64,000 bases of DNA from Muscardinus avellanarius (GCA_963383645.1 OY726559.1:125084721-125148720), one strand, 5' to 3'. Shown: positions 45,491 to 56,883, counted from the first letter of the stretch. Made by a program: numbers and translations. Notes: generated from the letters alone by a model not told the origin.

Positions 45491-47329
45491 CTGCATCCCA
45501 CAGTCGCCGTTTTCTTCTCCTCCGACCCCTAAATGGCCCTTCTAAAGGGTCTGTGTTTAGAAGTAAAAATGCCCAAAGGAAGGAAACGCACAGTGGAGCA
45601 CGGAGCTAATCCCTCACTGGGCACTGCCGCACACCAGGCGCCTTTGCATCTGCTACCTCTCCTAGGTGAAGTTTCTGGGCGATGTGAAACACTCTATTGT
45701 GGGCCTCTCTTACACGTGTGTTCCAACTCAAAAGTGTAGATTTGTTTGGTTTTCTAAGCCTCAGTAAGCAGAAATTGGTTCAGTTTAACCTAATCTCAGC
45801 TTTTTTTCCCCCTAAAATGAACCCAGAATTATCTAGTCTATCACTAGATAGAACAATAAGATAAAATTTAAAAAACTGCCTGTTGTCCAGCGACAAAGGC
45901 TGTGAAGTTGTAGGTTTGATCTGGTCTGTCTGAAGGAGGGGAGGCAGTGAGGGGTGAGATGTGGTTGATTCCAGAAGCACCAGGCAAGTAGGAGGCCTAA
46001 ACCTCCATTGCCCGTGGCGGCTGGCTGGGTACGTGGGGGCCCTGTGGAGATTCCCCCACAGCACGTCTGCTTGTGTGTGCATCCATGTGTGCATCTGTGT
46101 GTCCACTGCCCACACACTGGACTGTCTCAGTGCAGTTTATACCAAATCACAACAGCAGTGGCCAGGGCAGAGTGAGACACAAAGGGGCCCACAAAACAGG
46201 CCGAGCTGCTTTTCACATCAGGGGCCGCCACCGGAAGGAGGCGAGGAAGCTGAACACACAGCATGCTTTGACTGTCCCCACATGCTCACCACTGCCCCTT
46301 CCTCAAATGCCTTAAATAAGATGGTCAGACACATACAGGACTTTGTAATTCACAAAATGCTTTTACCTAAAACATTTAGCCCTGTGTTACTATTATTCTC
46401 ATGCTCAGATGAAGAAATAAAAAGTTGTTAGTTATTTTGTTTTATTTTCCTTTATGACTTTCTATTTTATTTCTTCTATCCTGTTTCACATAGCTTTTCC
46501 CAAAGCAAAACCACACCTCTCTTCTTTAAGAGTCAGATTCAACTTCTCTCTTTACAGAGGACCCCAAGCGATAGAGGATACAGAAAACATTCCCATGGTG
46601 GTCTGGTTGACCACAGGCGTTGTGTACACAGCACCCTGAAGGAAGGGCAGCTTCTCTTTGGTTGATGGGAGTGTCTAAAGGTCCTTTTCTCATGACTCAC
46701 TCGGGTGGAGGGTCCTTCCAGCAGTGATTGATGGCTGCACCCTTCCAGTAAGGAAGATGCTGGCAAATTACCCCTATCAGCCCTCAGAGACTTCCCTTGT
46801 TTAGTTTTCAGGGACAAACCCCGGCCAGGACAAACTCCACCACATGACCAGCCACGAACAGGGTAACCTGTCAGCCACCCTGCCGGGCAGACTCAGAAGA
46901 CAGGTAATCACACTTCTAATCTGAATCCATCTACACCCAGTGCCACCCCAACCTTTGATCCCTGCTAAGCTTTTATCACAAGCCCAGAGCAAATGTTTAA
47001 CTTTGCCTCTCCTGTCCTCTTACATCTGAATTTATTCTAATACCTGTGTTGATTCTGTGTTCACTGGCTGCATGAATGTTTCCCCGTTTCCTTCTTGGAG
47101 GGCAGGAGGGAGGCTGTAACCCTGACAGGTAGAAGCCCTTTTTATTTTATGACAGTCAGTAGCAACTGGGTGACATAAACTGGCCAACTTCAGTGAGCAA
47201 TTCTATTACCTTTTCTTGCTGGTTCTCTTCCAGCTCATCAATGTTGCACTGGACAGTGGGCTGTCAGGATTCTAATTCCAACCCTGCCCTGGCTGCAGTC
47301 CCCAAAACTCATAGACTCACAGTTTCCAT
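45491..47329. other. SINE-free intergenic segment, nothing recognised
   Basis: About 1.8 kb with no SINE or L1. Frames up to 156 codons (45961-46431) lack family features and exon signals. No claim beyond that. Confidence 0.45.
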
Positions 47330-48714
47330 GTCAAAAAAATCATTCAGCATAACCAAGTAGGGTTCATTCCAGGGATGTAAAGCTGGTTTAACATACAGAA
47401 AACAATCTATGTAATTCATCACATAAACAGAACCAAGACAAAATCACGTGATCATTTCAGTAGATACTGAAAAATCACTTGACAAAATCCAACACCCATT
47501 TATGCTAAAAGGACTAAAGAGAATTGGAATAGAAGGAACATGTCTCAACATCATAAAGGCAATATACAATAGGCTCACAGCCAACATCATATTAAATGGG
47601 GAAAAACTGTAAGAATTCCCCCTAAAAACTAGAACAAGATAAGGATGTCCATTATCACCACCACGTCTTCTCAATATAGTACTTGAGACTCTAGCCAGAG
47701 CAATAAGGCAAAAGAAGGAAATCAAAGGAGTACAAATAAGAAAAGAAGAACTAAAACTATCCCTATTTACCGATGACATGATACTAAGATACCCAACAAA
47801 AGGCTATAGAACTGACCAACTGCTATCACATATCATGCAGATTTTGAGACAGCTCAATTAGGGGATCCGCAATGGTGTAGATTCCCCGTGAAATATGTCT
47901 AGCATTTCTTTTATAAAATTATTTTAAGATTATTTGGATTAATATGCATAATTAAAATTTTATATATAAACATTATAACTAAAACTGATGGGCAGCAGCT
48001 TGTGAGAGACTCAGGCAGCAAAGATTCTTTCCCAAGGACAAAGCTATTGGGCCAAACACTAAGTTCAGACTGACCTTAGTTAGAGCCACTGTATATGATT
48101 GAGTTTGAGTCAGCCTTGTGAAGTGAGACAAAATACACTATGATTGTTTAAATGTCTAGGACACTTGCCCTAAACTTTATAAAAAAAAGAATAACTTTTT
48201 CCCATCCTTGGCAATCCTGCTTGCATGACTATGCTCTTGCTTTTCTGCCAAAAATAAAATATAAAAACTATAACAAATCCTAAATAAAAAGAAGGTTGAA
48301 TCTATTTCATGTGGTCATTCTTCTTTCATTTTCGGCCTCGGTTTCTCCCTCATCAACACACGAACCCCGACTCTGCTAGGGCTGGACCCTGACACCAACA
48401 AACCCAGCAGTGTGTGGATACAAAATCAATCTTAAAAAATCAGAAGCTTTCCTGTATGCCAACTATAAATCCACAGGAAAAGAAATTCACTCAGGATATT
48501 CCACAAAAAATACTTAAGAATAAACCTAACCAAGGAGGTAAAAGACCTCTACAAAGAAAATTATAAAACATTGAAAAAATAAATCAAAGTAGACCTTAGG
48601 AGATGAAAAGATCTTCCATATTTTTGGAAAGGTAGAATAAATATCATCAAAATGGCAATTCTTCCAAAAATAATCTACAGATTCAACACAATACCCATTA
48701 AATTAACAAGGTAA
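47330..48714 (+). mobile_element. L1 ORF2 fragment (reverse transcriptase), split by an LTR
   Basis: Pieces 47330-47820 and 48400-48714. The first contains the polymerase region ending [10 protein letters not shown], where L1 normally has a Y/F-A-D-D motif, so even the active-site box is mutated. The second continues C-terminally. Stops and frameshifts are frequent. Confidence 0.87.
47821..48394. mobile_element. Solo LTR (574 bp) with 5-bp target duplication
   Basis: Begins TGCTATCACATATC and ends GGACCCTGACA (TG...CA). CCAAC flanks at 47816-47820 and 48395-48399, and the L1 reads on across it. AATAAA motifs lie near 48256 and 48283. A 5-bp duplication suits ERV1 or ERVL; the family is unassigned. 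No internal retroviral region is present. Confidence 0.85.
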
Positions 48715-49070
48715 TTCTACTGGCCGACCCCTGCTCCTGGGTCCATATCTCTACTGGCCAACCCTACTCCTGGGTCAATATTTCCTACTGGCCGACCCCT
48801 GTTCCTGGGTCAATATTTCCTACTGACCGACTCCTGCTCCTAAGTCAATCAGTATCCTCGTGTTATCACCACCAGAATACAATAAAGGACCAATCCAAAG
48901 CACATACATTACAGGTAGGTCAATCAGTACCCTCGTGCCATCACCACCTGATCTTCTCTCAGATCTTTTACTTTGAACCTTCTATGACCCCAAACCTTGT
49001 TGACTCTGGGCAAAGAACAGTCAGCTGAGTCAGAAATATTCTTTTAGGGGAAAACCTTAATGGCTCCCCA
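48715..49070. repeat. Tandem ~34-bp repeats and a paired 29-bp repeat
   Basis: Four units of CTACTGGCCGACCCCTGCTCCTGG-type sequence (48718-48845), then TCAATCAGTA(T/C)CCTCGTG with ATCACCACC twice (48845 and 48919). Origin unknown; they lie between broken L1 ORF2 and an L1-type 3'UTR. Confidence 0.75.
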
Positions 49071-49197
49071 TACAACCACTAAGCCAAACATGAGAAGGAG
49101 GGAGGGGAAGGGAAGGGGAAGGGCTAACTGAGGGATGTGTGCATGTATGCATTTTGTACCCCGTAAAGATGTATGATTGCAATGCACCAATAAAAGG
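49071..49197 (+). mobile_element. L1-type 3'UTR terminus
   Basis: CAACCACTAAGCCAAACATG, a purine run (GGAGGGAGGGGAAGGGAAGG), GGGATGTGTGCATGTATGC and AATGCACCAATAAAAGG: the same terminus as in the HAL1-like and VNTR elements. Confidence 0.85.
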
Positions 49198-50621
49198 TAG
49201 GATTCCCTAGGAGGGTTCAATACCCATGATTAAAAAGAAAGAAAGAAAGAAAAAGAAAAGAAAGAGGCCTTTATGGAGAAAACTCAACACTTGGCTCTCT
49301 GGCTTTATGAGTTATGTTCTTGTGCTCCTCAAACTGCGACTGATCCAGCTTGTGTGTCTTTCTTTAATGGCATGTCCATTAAATTTAATAAAGACATATA
49401 TTTATAATGTCATCACAAGATTGATTCATAACACAGATCTTCAGTTGAGACATAGTGCCACTGTATTTTTATGGGGCAAAGTAATACAGTATGGGAAAGG
49501 ATGCCACGCTAGAACAAATTGAACGTATTGCTCAGTACAACTTGTTTGTGTTACCTTGGAGCTTAGGAGAACTTCACAACTGGAACTCTTTGGTTAAAAG
49601 GATACAGGGAGTTCAGGTTTTCTCTCTGAAGTTTCAGCAACTGAGTCGAATGAAGTGAATATGTGGTGAGTATAGACAGCTTAACATGAGAAAAGCAGAT
49701 GAATTTATTAATATGCAAATGCGCCCAGGAGTCACAGAGAATACGAAACTCAAAGAAGGGCCAGTGGGCTGAGGCTTAAATACTGTTCCTAAGGGAGAGG
49801 AAAGTGAGGGCTGTCAGCAGCTTTGGGTAGTCAATTCTGGGGGAAATAAATGAGGCCAGAGAGCAGACCATGGCACGAGAAAGTTCTGTTCTCTATGTGT
49901 GGTGTTTGGTTTTTAGTCTTTTCCTCTATGAATGTAATCCTCTTCGGTTGATGATATTTCAGATTTGAAGGTAACTGTGTTCTTCTTTGGCAGTTCAGAT
50001 CCAATCTTTAGATAGAAAAGAGAGCTACTTTTGTCTTCCTCAACCAAATAACCCCCATGTATCTGACATTTCAATAGTACCATTGGCCTTTCGAGGGCAA
50101 GGACCTGGGTTGTCTGTCAGAGACCTGGGGGTAATTTGGTCGGGTAAGACTAACGCAGTACCTGCTGATGTTATTTAATAACTATTTCCCACAGTTGCAC
50201 ACCTCCTTGGGACCGTTGGGACACTGGTACCTCTTCATTCCACTCTCAGCACAAAGCTTTGCCTTTTGTGGAAGAGGGAGCCTGCTAACCTCAGCACCTT
50301 GGAGCTTTCCCAAGCACTGGATCTCTATGGTCATGTGCACCTGCTGATGTTTTCTTCCAGACAGACTGTGCACCGTCTAATTGATTGTGTGGCCTAGTGT
50401 TGTCGTTGCGTTTCACTTTGTGTAAGCACACACCGTGATGTTCCCACAGTGCTGAAGTGCCCTGACCACACGTTCTCAGAATGCGTCTTTATGTGATGTG
50501 GCCCTGTGTAGCCATCTGGAAAGCTAATGTTAATTAATGCAGTCACCTTTGGCCTGATAATCTCTGGACTTCAAAACGCTTACATCCACTTGACTTGCAC
50601 AGTACTGTAGTCAAATATTCT
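49198..50621. other. Intergenic, nothing recognised except a short GAAA run
   Basis: (AAAG)n at 49232-49266. The remaining 1.35 kb shows no repeat or gene that I can support. Confidence 0.45.
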
Positions 50622-50728
50622 AGTTACATGTATTGAACCCAGAGGACTTCTACCTCCGAGCTATAACCCATCCTTATTAATTAATTAATTAATTTATTTA
50701 TTTTTGTGGTGCTGGGGATGGAACCTAA
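50622..50728 (-). mobile_element. Two SINE ID-half fragments with (TTAA)n
   Basis: TATTGAACCCAGAGGACTTC and GTGGTGCTGGGGATGGAACC flank an AT-rich tetramer tract at about 50674-50705. Confidence 0.65.
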
Positions 50729-50831
50729 AAATAAAAACCAAGTACTGCATGCTGCTGACAGGCTGCACCATACTCAGATCATGTTAGACTTCCAACTTAG
50801 CAACCACCTCAAAGTTGAACAATGAGCCACT

Positions 50832-50922
50832 GTTGTTATTGTTGTTGCTGCTGTTGTTGTTGTTGTTGTTCTCCTTTTCCTCCTCCTCCTCCTCTTCTTC
50901 TCCTTCTCCTTCTCCTTCTTCT
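50832..50922. repeat. (TTG)n and (CTT/CTC)n triplet tracts
   Basis: Imperfect TTG triplets (50832-50869) then TCC and TTC triplets. Confidence 0.88.
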
Positions 50923-51158
50923 TTTGTGGTACTGGGGATTTTTATTCTTTATTTCTTTCTTTATTTTTTTTTTTGCGGTACTGGGTATGGAACTCAGAAC
51001 CATTCTACCTCTGAGCTACACCCCCAGCCCTACTTTTTAGTCTTTATTTTGAAACAAGGTCTCACTAAGTTGTAGCTGAGGCTGGCTGCAAACTGCGATC
51101 CTCCTGTCTTGGCCTCCTGAATGCTGGGATTACAAGCGTGCGCCACCATGCCGACTTT
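50922..51158 (-). mobile_element. B1-dID SINE
   Basis: A duplicated start (GTGGTACTGGGGATTTTTATTC, then GCGGTACTGGGTATGG) suggests one SINE in the tail of another. The B1 end is CACCATGCCGACTT. Confidence 0.8.
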
Positions 51159-51308
51159 GCAATCAAGGTCCAGGGTGGCTGCTTTCCTGGTTTAATGGAC
51201 ACAGGTGTGGGGGTTTCTCTACCACAGATTCCTTTTGCTCTCTAGACTTTGTCATTGTCTGGACTTAAAAAAACACTCAAAGTAACATTTCATGTCACTA
51301 TATAGTTT

Positions 51309-51589
51309 TCATTGTGCTGAGGTTTAAACTCTGAGGCTTCATAATGCCAAGTACATGTTCTATCACTGAGGTATTCTCCCAGCCCCTAGTTTTATTTTGA
51401 TGCTGGGGACTGAACCCAGGGGTGTTCTACTTCTGAGCTACACCCCGAGGCCTTTTTGTTTTTATTTTTGAAACAGAGTCTCACTAAGTTGCTGAGGGCC
51501 TTCACTAAGTAGCTGAAGCTGACCTCAAACCTGCAATCTTCCTGTCTCAGCCTCCCAAATACTAGGATTATAGGCATGTGCCCTAGCTT
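51309..51589 (-). mobile_element. ID remnant followed by a B1-dID SINE
   Basis: Reversed ID body at 51309-51386 and a SINE at 51399-51589 (GATGCTGGGGACTGAACC). Confidence 0.75.
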
Positions 51590-51613
51590 TAAATATTTAA
51601 AAAAAATTTTGCT

Positions 51614-52612
51614 GACTGGGATTGAAGCCTGCCGCGAGGCAAGGCCGATGCCGGGGCCTCCGAGGCCGGGATCAGAGCCTGCTGAGGGGTTTGGCTGGGG
51701 CCAGGGCCACTGGCCGGCATCGGAGCCTTCCGTGAGGCAAGGCCGCTACTGAGGCCTCCGAGGCCTGGATCAGAGCCTGCTGAGGGGTTAGGCCGATGCT
51801 GGGGCCATCGGCTATCATCGTAGCCTGCCATGAGGAAGGCCGGTGCTGGGGCCTCCGAGGCCGGGATCGGAGCCAGTTGAGGGGTTAGGCCAGTGTCGGG
51901 GCCAGCGAGGCCAGAACCAGGGCCTTCCGTGAGGCAAGGCCCCTGCTTGAACCAGCGAGGTCTGGATCAGTCCACCGGGTAGCCAGGCCACAACTCGGGC
52001 CGTCAAGAGTGGGATTGGAGCCGGGCGTGGTGGCGCACGCTTGTAATCCCCGCGCTTGGGAGGCAGAGACAGGAGGATCGCGCAGGTTCGAAGCCAGCCG
52101 CGCGCGCTGGCTTAGGAGACCCTGTTTCCAAATAAAAATGTAAAAATAGGTCTGGGAGTGTAGCCCGGAGGTAGAAGGGCTTCCAGGAACCCCAGTACCA
52201 CCAAAAAAAAAAAAAAAAAAAAAAAAGTGGGATTGGTATTTGTAACATGGCATGCACAGAGAAATATCGCAGAAAATAAAAACCAGATGCTTCCCCTAAT
52301 CAGCAATAACTAGGAGGAAACAGGCAACAGGAAGTGGTCAAGCTATAGAAAGGGCCCTATAGTGAAGCAATTTCAGGTGACCAGAGGGTATGGAATAGGG
52401 GAGGATGGAGCCTCTTTAAAAAGCAGGAGGTACATAAACACATGTATCAAAGTTAATCACCAAACAAGCATGGGAGGGGGAGGGAATGGGATGGGGACTG
52501 GATGAGGGCTAATTGGATGATGTGTGCTTGTATATCCTCTCAAGTCTTATATTCCAATGTGATGTATGATTACAATGCACCAATAAAAATAAATAAATAA
52601 AAAAAAACTTTA
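51614..52612 (+). mobile_element. SVA-like VNTR composite element, second copy, 5'-truncated
   Basis: About eight diverged VNTR units (51614-52008) are the reverse complement of the array at 34800-38967. They lead into the same 3' module (52237-52440), the G-rich L1-type 3'UTR and an AATAAAAATAAATAAATAAA tail. The flank AAAAAAATTTTGCT (51600s) recurs as AAAAAAATTTTTGCT (52613-52627), the expected target duplication. Truncation inside the VNTR is the usual L1-type 5' truncation. Confidence 0.87.
52019..52226 (+). mobile_element. Young B1-dID SINE inserted in the VNTR element
   Basis: Duplication GTGGGATTGG at 52009-52018 and 52227-52236. Nearly consensus young copy with a 25-base pure A tail, so among the youngest in the window. 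It carries intact A-box-like GTGGCGCACG and B-box GGTTCGAAGCC. Confidence 0.95.
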
Positions 52613-52627
52613 AAAAAATTTTTGCTA

Positions 52628-53009
52628 ATTAGGTGTATGTGTGTACAAATGTGCATTTGTACATGAGTTCATCAGTATCTGCATAGGTTTAATGTTTGCT
52701 CATTAAATGTACCAGTTATAAATTAGTTCACACTAGCACAAATTATTAAAAAAAAACTACAACTATTTTCTTCCTTAAGTATCAGAAAGTTGAAGCCTAA
52801 GATTTTGAAACATTCGAACTTAGAGACTAAACACTTTCAAATCATTTAAGTAGTACCAGGCTGCCCTTACCTGCCTTCCTGTCCCCAAAATTGCTAAGTA
52901 ATCTTGATTTCTTTGGCACCTTTGTGAACTGAAAGTATAATTTCAAGGGACAATGAAAAGAGTAGGGAATACCATATGTGTTATCCATTTGATTAAACTC
53001 ACAAATTTC
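52628..53009. other. Intergenic, nothing recognised
   Basis: About 380 AT-rich bases without a recognisable repeat or gene. Confidence 0.5.
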
Positions 53010-53354
53010 AGCTGGGCTCAGTGGTACATGCCTATAATCTCAGTTCTTGGGAGGCTAAGACAGGAGAATTGAAGGTCTGAGGCCAGCTTCAGCAACTTAG
53101 CAAGATCCTGTTTTAACATTAAAAAGGAGAATGAAATATTTTTCTTTAAATTGATAGTGGGAGCCAGGCGTGGTGGTGCACGCTTGTAATCCCAGCACTT
53201 TGGAGGCTGAGACAGGAGGATCACGCAGGTTCAAAGCCAGCCTCAGCAACTTTGTGAGACCCTGTTTCCAAATAAAATAGAAAACAGGTCTGGGAGTGTA
53301 GCTTGAAGGTAGAAAGCCCCTGGGTTCCATCCCCAGCAACAAAATAAAATAAAA

Positions 53355-53393
<39 letters not shown>

Positions 53394-53611
53394 ATTGGTA
53401 GTGGGAGCCGGACATGGTGGCACATGCTTGTAATCCTAGCATTTGGGAGGCTGAGACAGGAGGATTGCGGTTCACAGCCAGCCTTAGCTACTTAGTGAGG
53501 CCCTTTGCAACTCAGTGAGACCCTGTTTCAAAACAAAAAAATAAAAAATAGGGCTGGGGCTGTCACTTGGAGGTAGAATGCCCCTGGGTTCCATCCCCAG
53601 TTTTGCCAAAA

Positions 53612-53642
<31 letters not shown>

Positions 53643-53775
53643 ATTGGTACTGGGGATTGAACCCAGAGGCACTCAGCAACCTAATGAGACTCTGTTTCAA
53701 AATGAAAAATAAAAAGGGCTGGGGTGTAGTTCAGAGATAGAATGCCCCTGGGTTCAATCCCCAAAAGCCCCCACC
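53010..53775 (+). mobile_element. Array of four plus-strand SINE pieces
   Basis: A B1 half (53010-53128), a full copy (53162-53395) and a second full copy (53406-53646), each with an (AAAT)n tail, then a chimeric piece (53647-53775). ATTG(A/G)TAGTGGG precedes both full copies, so they used one target site. Confidence 0.85.
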
Positions 53776-53800
53776 AACACACAGAAAGAAAGAGGAAGGA

Positions 53801-53805
<5 letters not shown>

Positions 53806-53862
<57 letters not shown>
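53806..53862. repeat. (GA)28 microsatellite
   Basis: Nearly perfect AG dinucleotides after a GGAAGG-rich leader. Confidence 0.95.
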
Positions 53863-53865
<3 letters not shown>

Positions 53866-54075
53866 CCAGATTTCCACTGTGAACAGTCCCCCACAGACGG
53901 GGTAACTGAGGGAACGTCCTCGTGCTCAGGCTCGCGTGCACATGCAGAGCTGTCAGTGCCATGACTTCCCTTGTACACTGGCCTCTTGATGTAGGTTGTA
54001 AGAACATAATGACAGAAGCAGATGTTGAGCACCTGCTTTGTGTTTAGCAATCTCCCATATTATTAAATTGATTCT

Positions 54076-54271
54076 TTTTTTTTTTTTTGGTGGTACTGGG
54101 GTTCCTGGAAGCCCTTCTATCTCCGGGCTATACTCCCAGACCTATTTTTACATTTTTATTTGGAAACAGGGTCTCCTAAGCCAGCGCGCGCGGCTAGCTT
54201 CGAACCTGCGCGATCCTCCTGTCTCTGCCTCCCAAGCGCGGGGATTACAAGCGTGCGCCACCACGCCCGGC
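54076..54271 (-). mobile_element. Young B1-dID SINE, 14-bp duplication
   Basis: ATTAAATTGATTCT at 54062-54075 and 54272-54285. GGTGGTACTGGGGTTCCTGG start and CACGCCCGGC end. Confidence 0.95.
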
Positions 54272-54530
54272 ATTAAATTGATTCTAACAAAATCCTTCTG
54301 CTTTTGGGAATATCTAAGTGTTACAGAATTAATAAAATATGGTATCAATATTGGCTGACAGGAGCTAGTGTTATATTGGCATAGAAAAAATTTGATGCCA
54401 AGAACCACTTGTGGGGTTCCAGTAAAAGCCACTGTTGTTTGTCATTTACTGAAAGGAGACCAGGAAAAGAAGTTTATTTAGTTTTGTGGCAGCTGGTTAA
54501 CTGCAGAGCTGTCAAAAGATGAAACTTCAA

Positions 54531-54729
54531 GCTGGGCGTGGTGGTGCACGCTTGTAATCCCAGTGTTTGGGAGGCTGAGACAGGAGAATTGCACAGGCTC
54601 GAAGCCAGCCTCAGCTACTTAGTAGTGAGGCTCTCGGCAACTTAATGAGACCCTATTTGCAAATAAAGTATAAATAGGTCTGGGAGTGTAGCCCAGAGGT
54701 AGAAAAGTCCCTGGGTTCCATCCCCAGTA

Positions 54730-54778
<49 letters not shown>
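54531..54778 (+). mobile_element. B1-dID SINE with (CA)24 tail inside its duplication
   Basis: AGCTGGGCGTGGTGGTGCAC to CCCAGTACC then CA repeats (54731-54778). GA(T/C)GAAACTTCA flanks the whole unit including the microsatellite. Confidence 0.92.
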
Positions 54779-54781
<3 letters not shown>

Positions 54782-54785
54782 CGAA

Positions 54786-55830
54786 ACTTCAGACGTTTCA
54801 AATCTGAGTGTTATGAGATATCTAAGTAGTAAGAAATTTATAGATCTGAATTCTGGAAAAGAGGGGTTGGGAGTGAGGAAATTTGTCCCTTACCTAGTCA
54901 GAGAGCACGGAAAGTAGAGGGAGAGTTGTCATGGAAACAAAGAATAATGGGCGGGCCCTCATAGATGTCAGCCGTTTCACATTACGTGGGTTTTCAGGGA
55001 CTCTACCAGGGTGGCGGTCCCGTCAGTCAGACCTGTGTCCCTACCACCATCCGTGGCTCTTCATTAAGGCTTAGGATATCTTGAAAAAGCCTTGAAGGGA
55101 GACAATCGCAGGAGCAGCACTTTGCCCAGCAGGCTCCTAGAAGGCACTGCCTGGCTTGGCTGGTGGGGTGCTGAGGTTGAATGTGGTAGAGAAAGAATCT
55201 TGGTCCCTATCACACACCAAGGTCACTGTTGTTGTCTAGATTGAAAACATGCAACTATATTGAAGGATTTATCGGAAGGGATTATAAAGACCTCTCAAAA
55301 AATTAGAAATTCTAATACAAAGTAAGCCAAGAAATGGTGATGATCTTTGCCCTTGTCCTTTATTCTTGGTTAACTCAAAATCAGTACATGATGATTACTA
55401 CCTATAATTTCCTGGGAGCAAATGAAACTCTAAAATGTATGTATACACGAATATATATGTGCATGCAGGCATACACACACACAACATACACACAAGTCCA
55501 ATCTAAGAAATAAATATTTTTGCTTGGCTGGGATTAAAGATCACGCAACAAGGAACAAACTAACATTTTACTCAGCACAGAGTTCATCCTTTACAGCAAA
55601 ACCGATTTTACTTTCACTCTGAGCAAAATTTCAGGAGATCATAGATTTACGATATGAGTTCAGATCTTTTTGCCTGGGTCTGTGTTATTCAAAGAGGTCA
55701 TTTCTACCTCCACAAAGACATCGCCCTACAATGTCTGTTTTCTTCCACATATTCCACAGTTAGGCAGGGCCAGGAGACCAGTTCCAGTGTATACATCAAG
55801 TAATGATTAAAGCTCTTAAGATCTAAAACG
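54786..55830. other. Intergenic, nothing recognised
   Basis: About 1 kb without a SINE. A short imperfect (CA)n lies near 55470. No gene features. Confidence 0.45.
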
Positions 55831-56222
55831 GGGCTGGGCCTGTTGGCGCATGCTTGTAATCCTAGTACTTGAGAGGCTAGACGGTAGGATCAGGTTTGCA
55901 GCCAGCCTCAGCAACTTAGTGAGGCTGTTGGCCACTTAGTGAGACCCTGTTTCAAAATTAAAAAAAAATAAAATAGGGCTGAAGGTGTAGCTCAGAAGTA
56001 GAATGCCCCTGGGTTCCACCCCAAGTACTGCGAAAAAAAAAAAAAAAAAAAAAGAGTCAGGTGTGCCAGCACGTGTAATCCCAATACTTGGGAGGCTGAG
56101 ACATAAGGATCACAAGTTCGAGGCCAGCCTCAGCAACTTTGGGAGACTCCCTGCAACTTAAATAGATCCTGTTTTAAAATAAAGAAGTAGAATGCCCTTG
56201 GGTTTAATATGCAGTACCAAAA
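55831..56222 (+). mobile_element. Two B1-dID SINEs in tandem
   Basis: Full copy 55831-56053 with a 20-base A tail, then a second copy 56056-56222 that has lost the start of its ID half (AAATAAAGAAGTAGAATGCC). Confidence 0.83.
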
Positions 56223-56411
56223 AAATTAAAATTAAAAAATGAGGAAATTGAACTCATATATGTAGAAGGATAAAATAAAATATAGATCAGAGCAAAAGTC
56301 AGTTAAATAGATAAGATTCCAGGAATATGGCTGAGTAAGAAGCACCAAAACTCTGTCTTTTCACCCAGAGACAATTAATTTTACTGTAATCCATCATATG
56401 TAATTATTTTT

Positions 56412-56625
56412 TATTTTTATTTTGCGGTACCGGGGAGGGAAAACAGGAGCATTCTACCTCCGAGCTACACACCCAGCCCTATTTATTTTTATTCTTTATT
56501 TTGAAACAGGGTCTCACTGAGTTGCAAAGGGCCTCACTAAGTCGCTGAGGCTGGCCATGAACCGTGGTCCTCCGGTCTCAGCCTCCCGAATGCTGGGATT
56601 ACAAGCCTGTTCCATGACGCCCGGC
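56412..56625 (-). mobile_element. B1-dID SINE, 15-bp duplication
   Basis: TATGTAATTATTTTT at 56397-56411 and 56626-56640. GCGGTACCGGGGAGGG start, GACGCCCGGC end. Confidence 0.93.
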
Positions 56626-56883
56626 TATGTAATTATTTTTAAACTCTGGAGTCTATTGAAGTTCTGCAAGTTCCAGAAGGCTTGGATGTTACATTGTGGT
56701 TAATTGGGGCAGTTCCAGCTTTGAGCACTGTAAGAAGTGCTCACCTCCCACCCCCAGCTGACAGTGTTTAAACAAGGGCCTTTGCAGGGGTGACCTGGCC
56801 CCCTTCCCAGCGCCGCCTCCCTGCCCTGCACACCAAGCCTCCACCATTGTTGCTGACTCACATTCTCCTGCAGGCACCAACCT

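Noticed and set aside
45961..46431. 156-codon plus-strand frame
   Set aside because: No homology I recognise, no splice or promoter signals, and overlapping frames on the other strand.
47444..47779. 111-codon minus-strand frame
   Set aside because: It is the antisense shadow of the L1 reverse transcriptase fragment on the plus strand.
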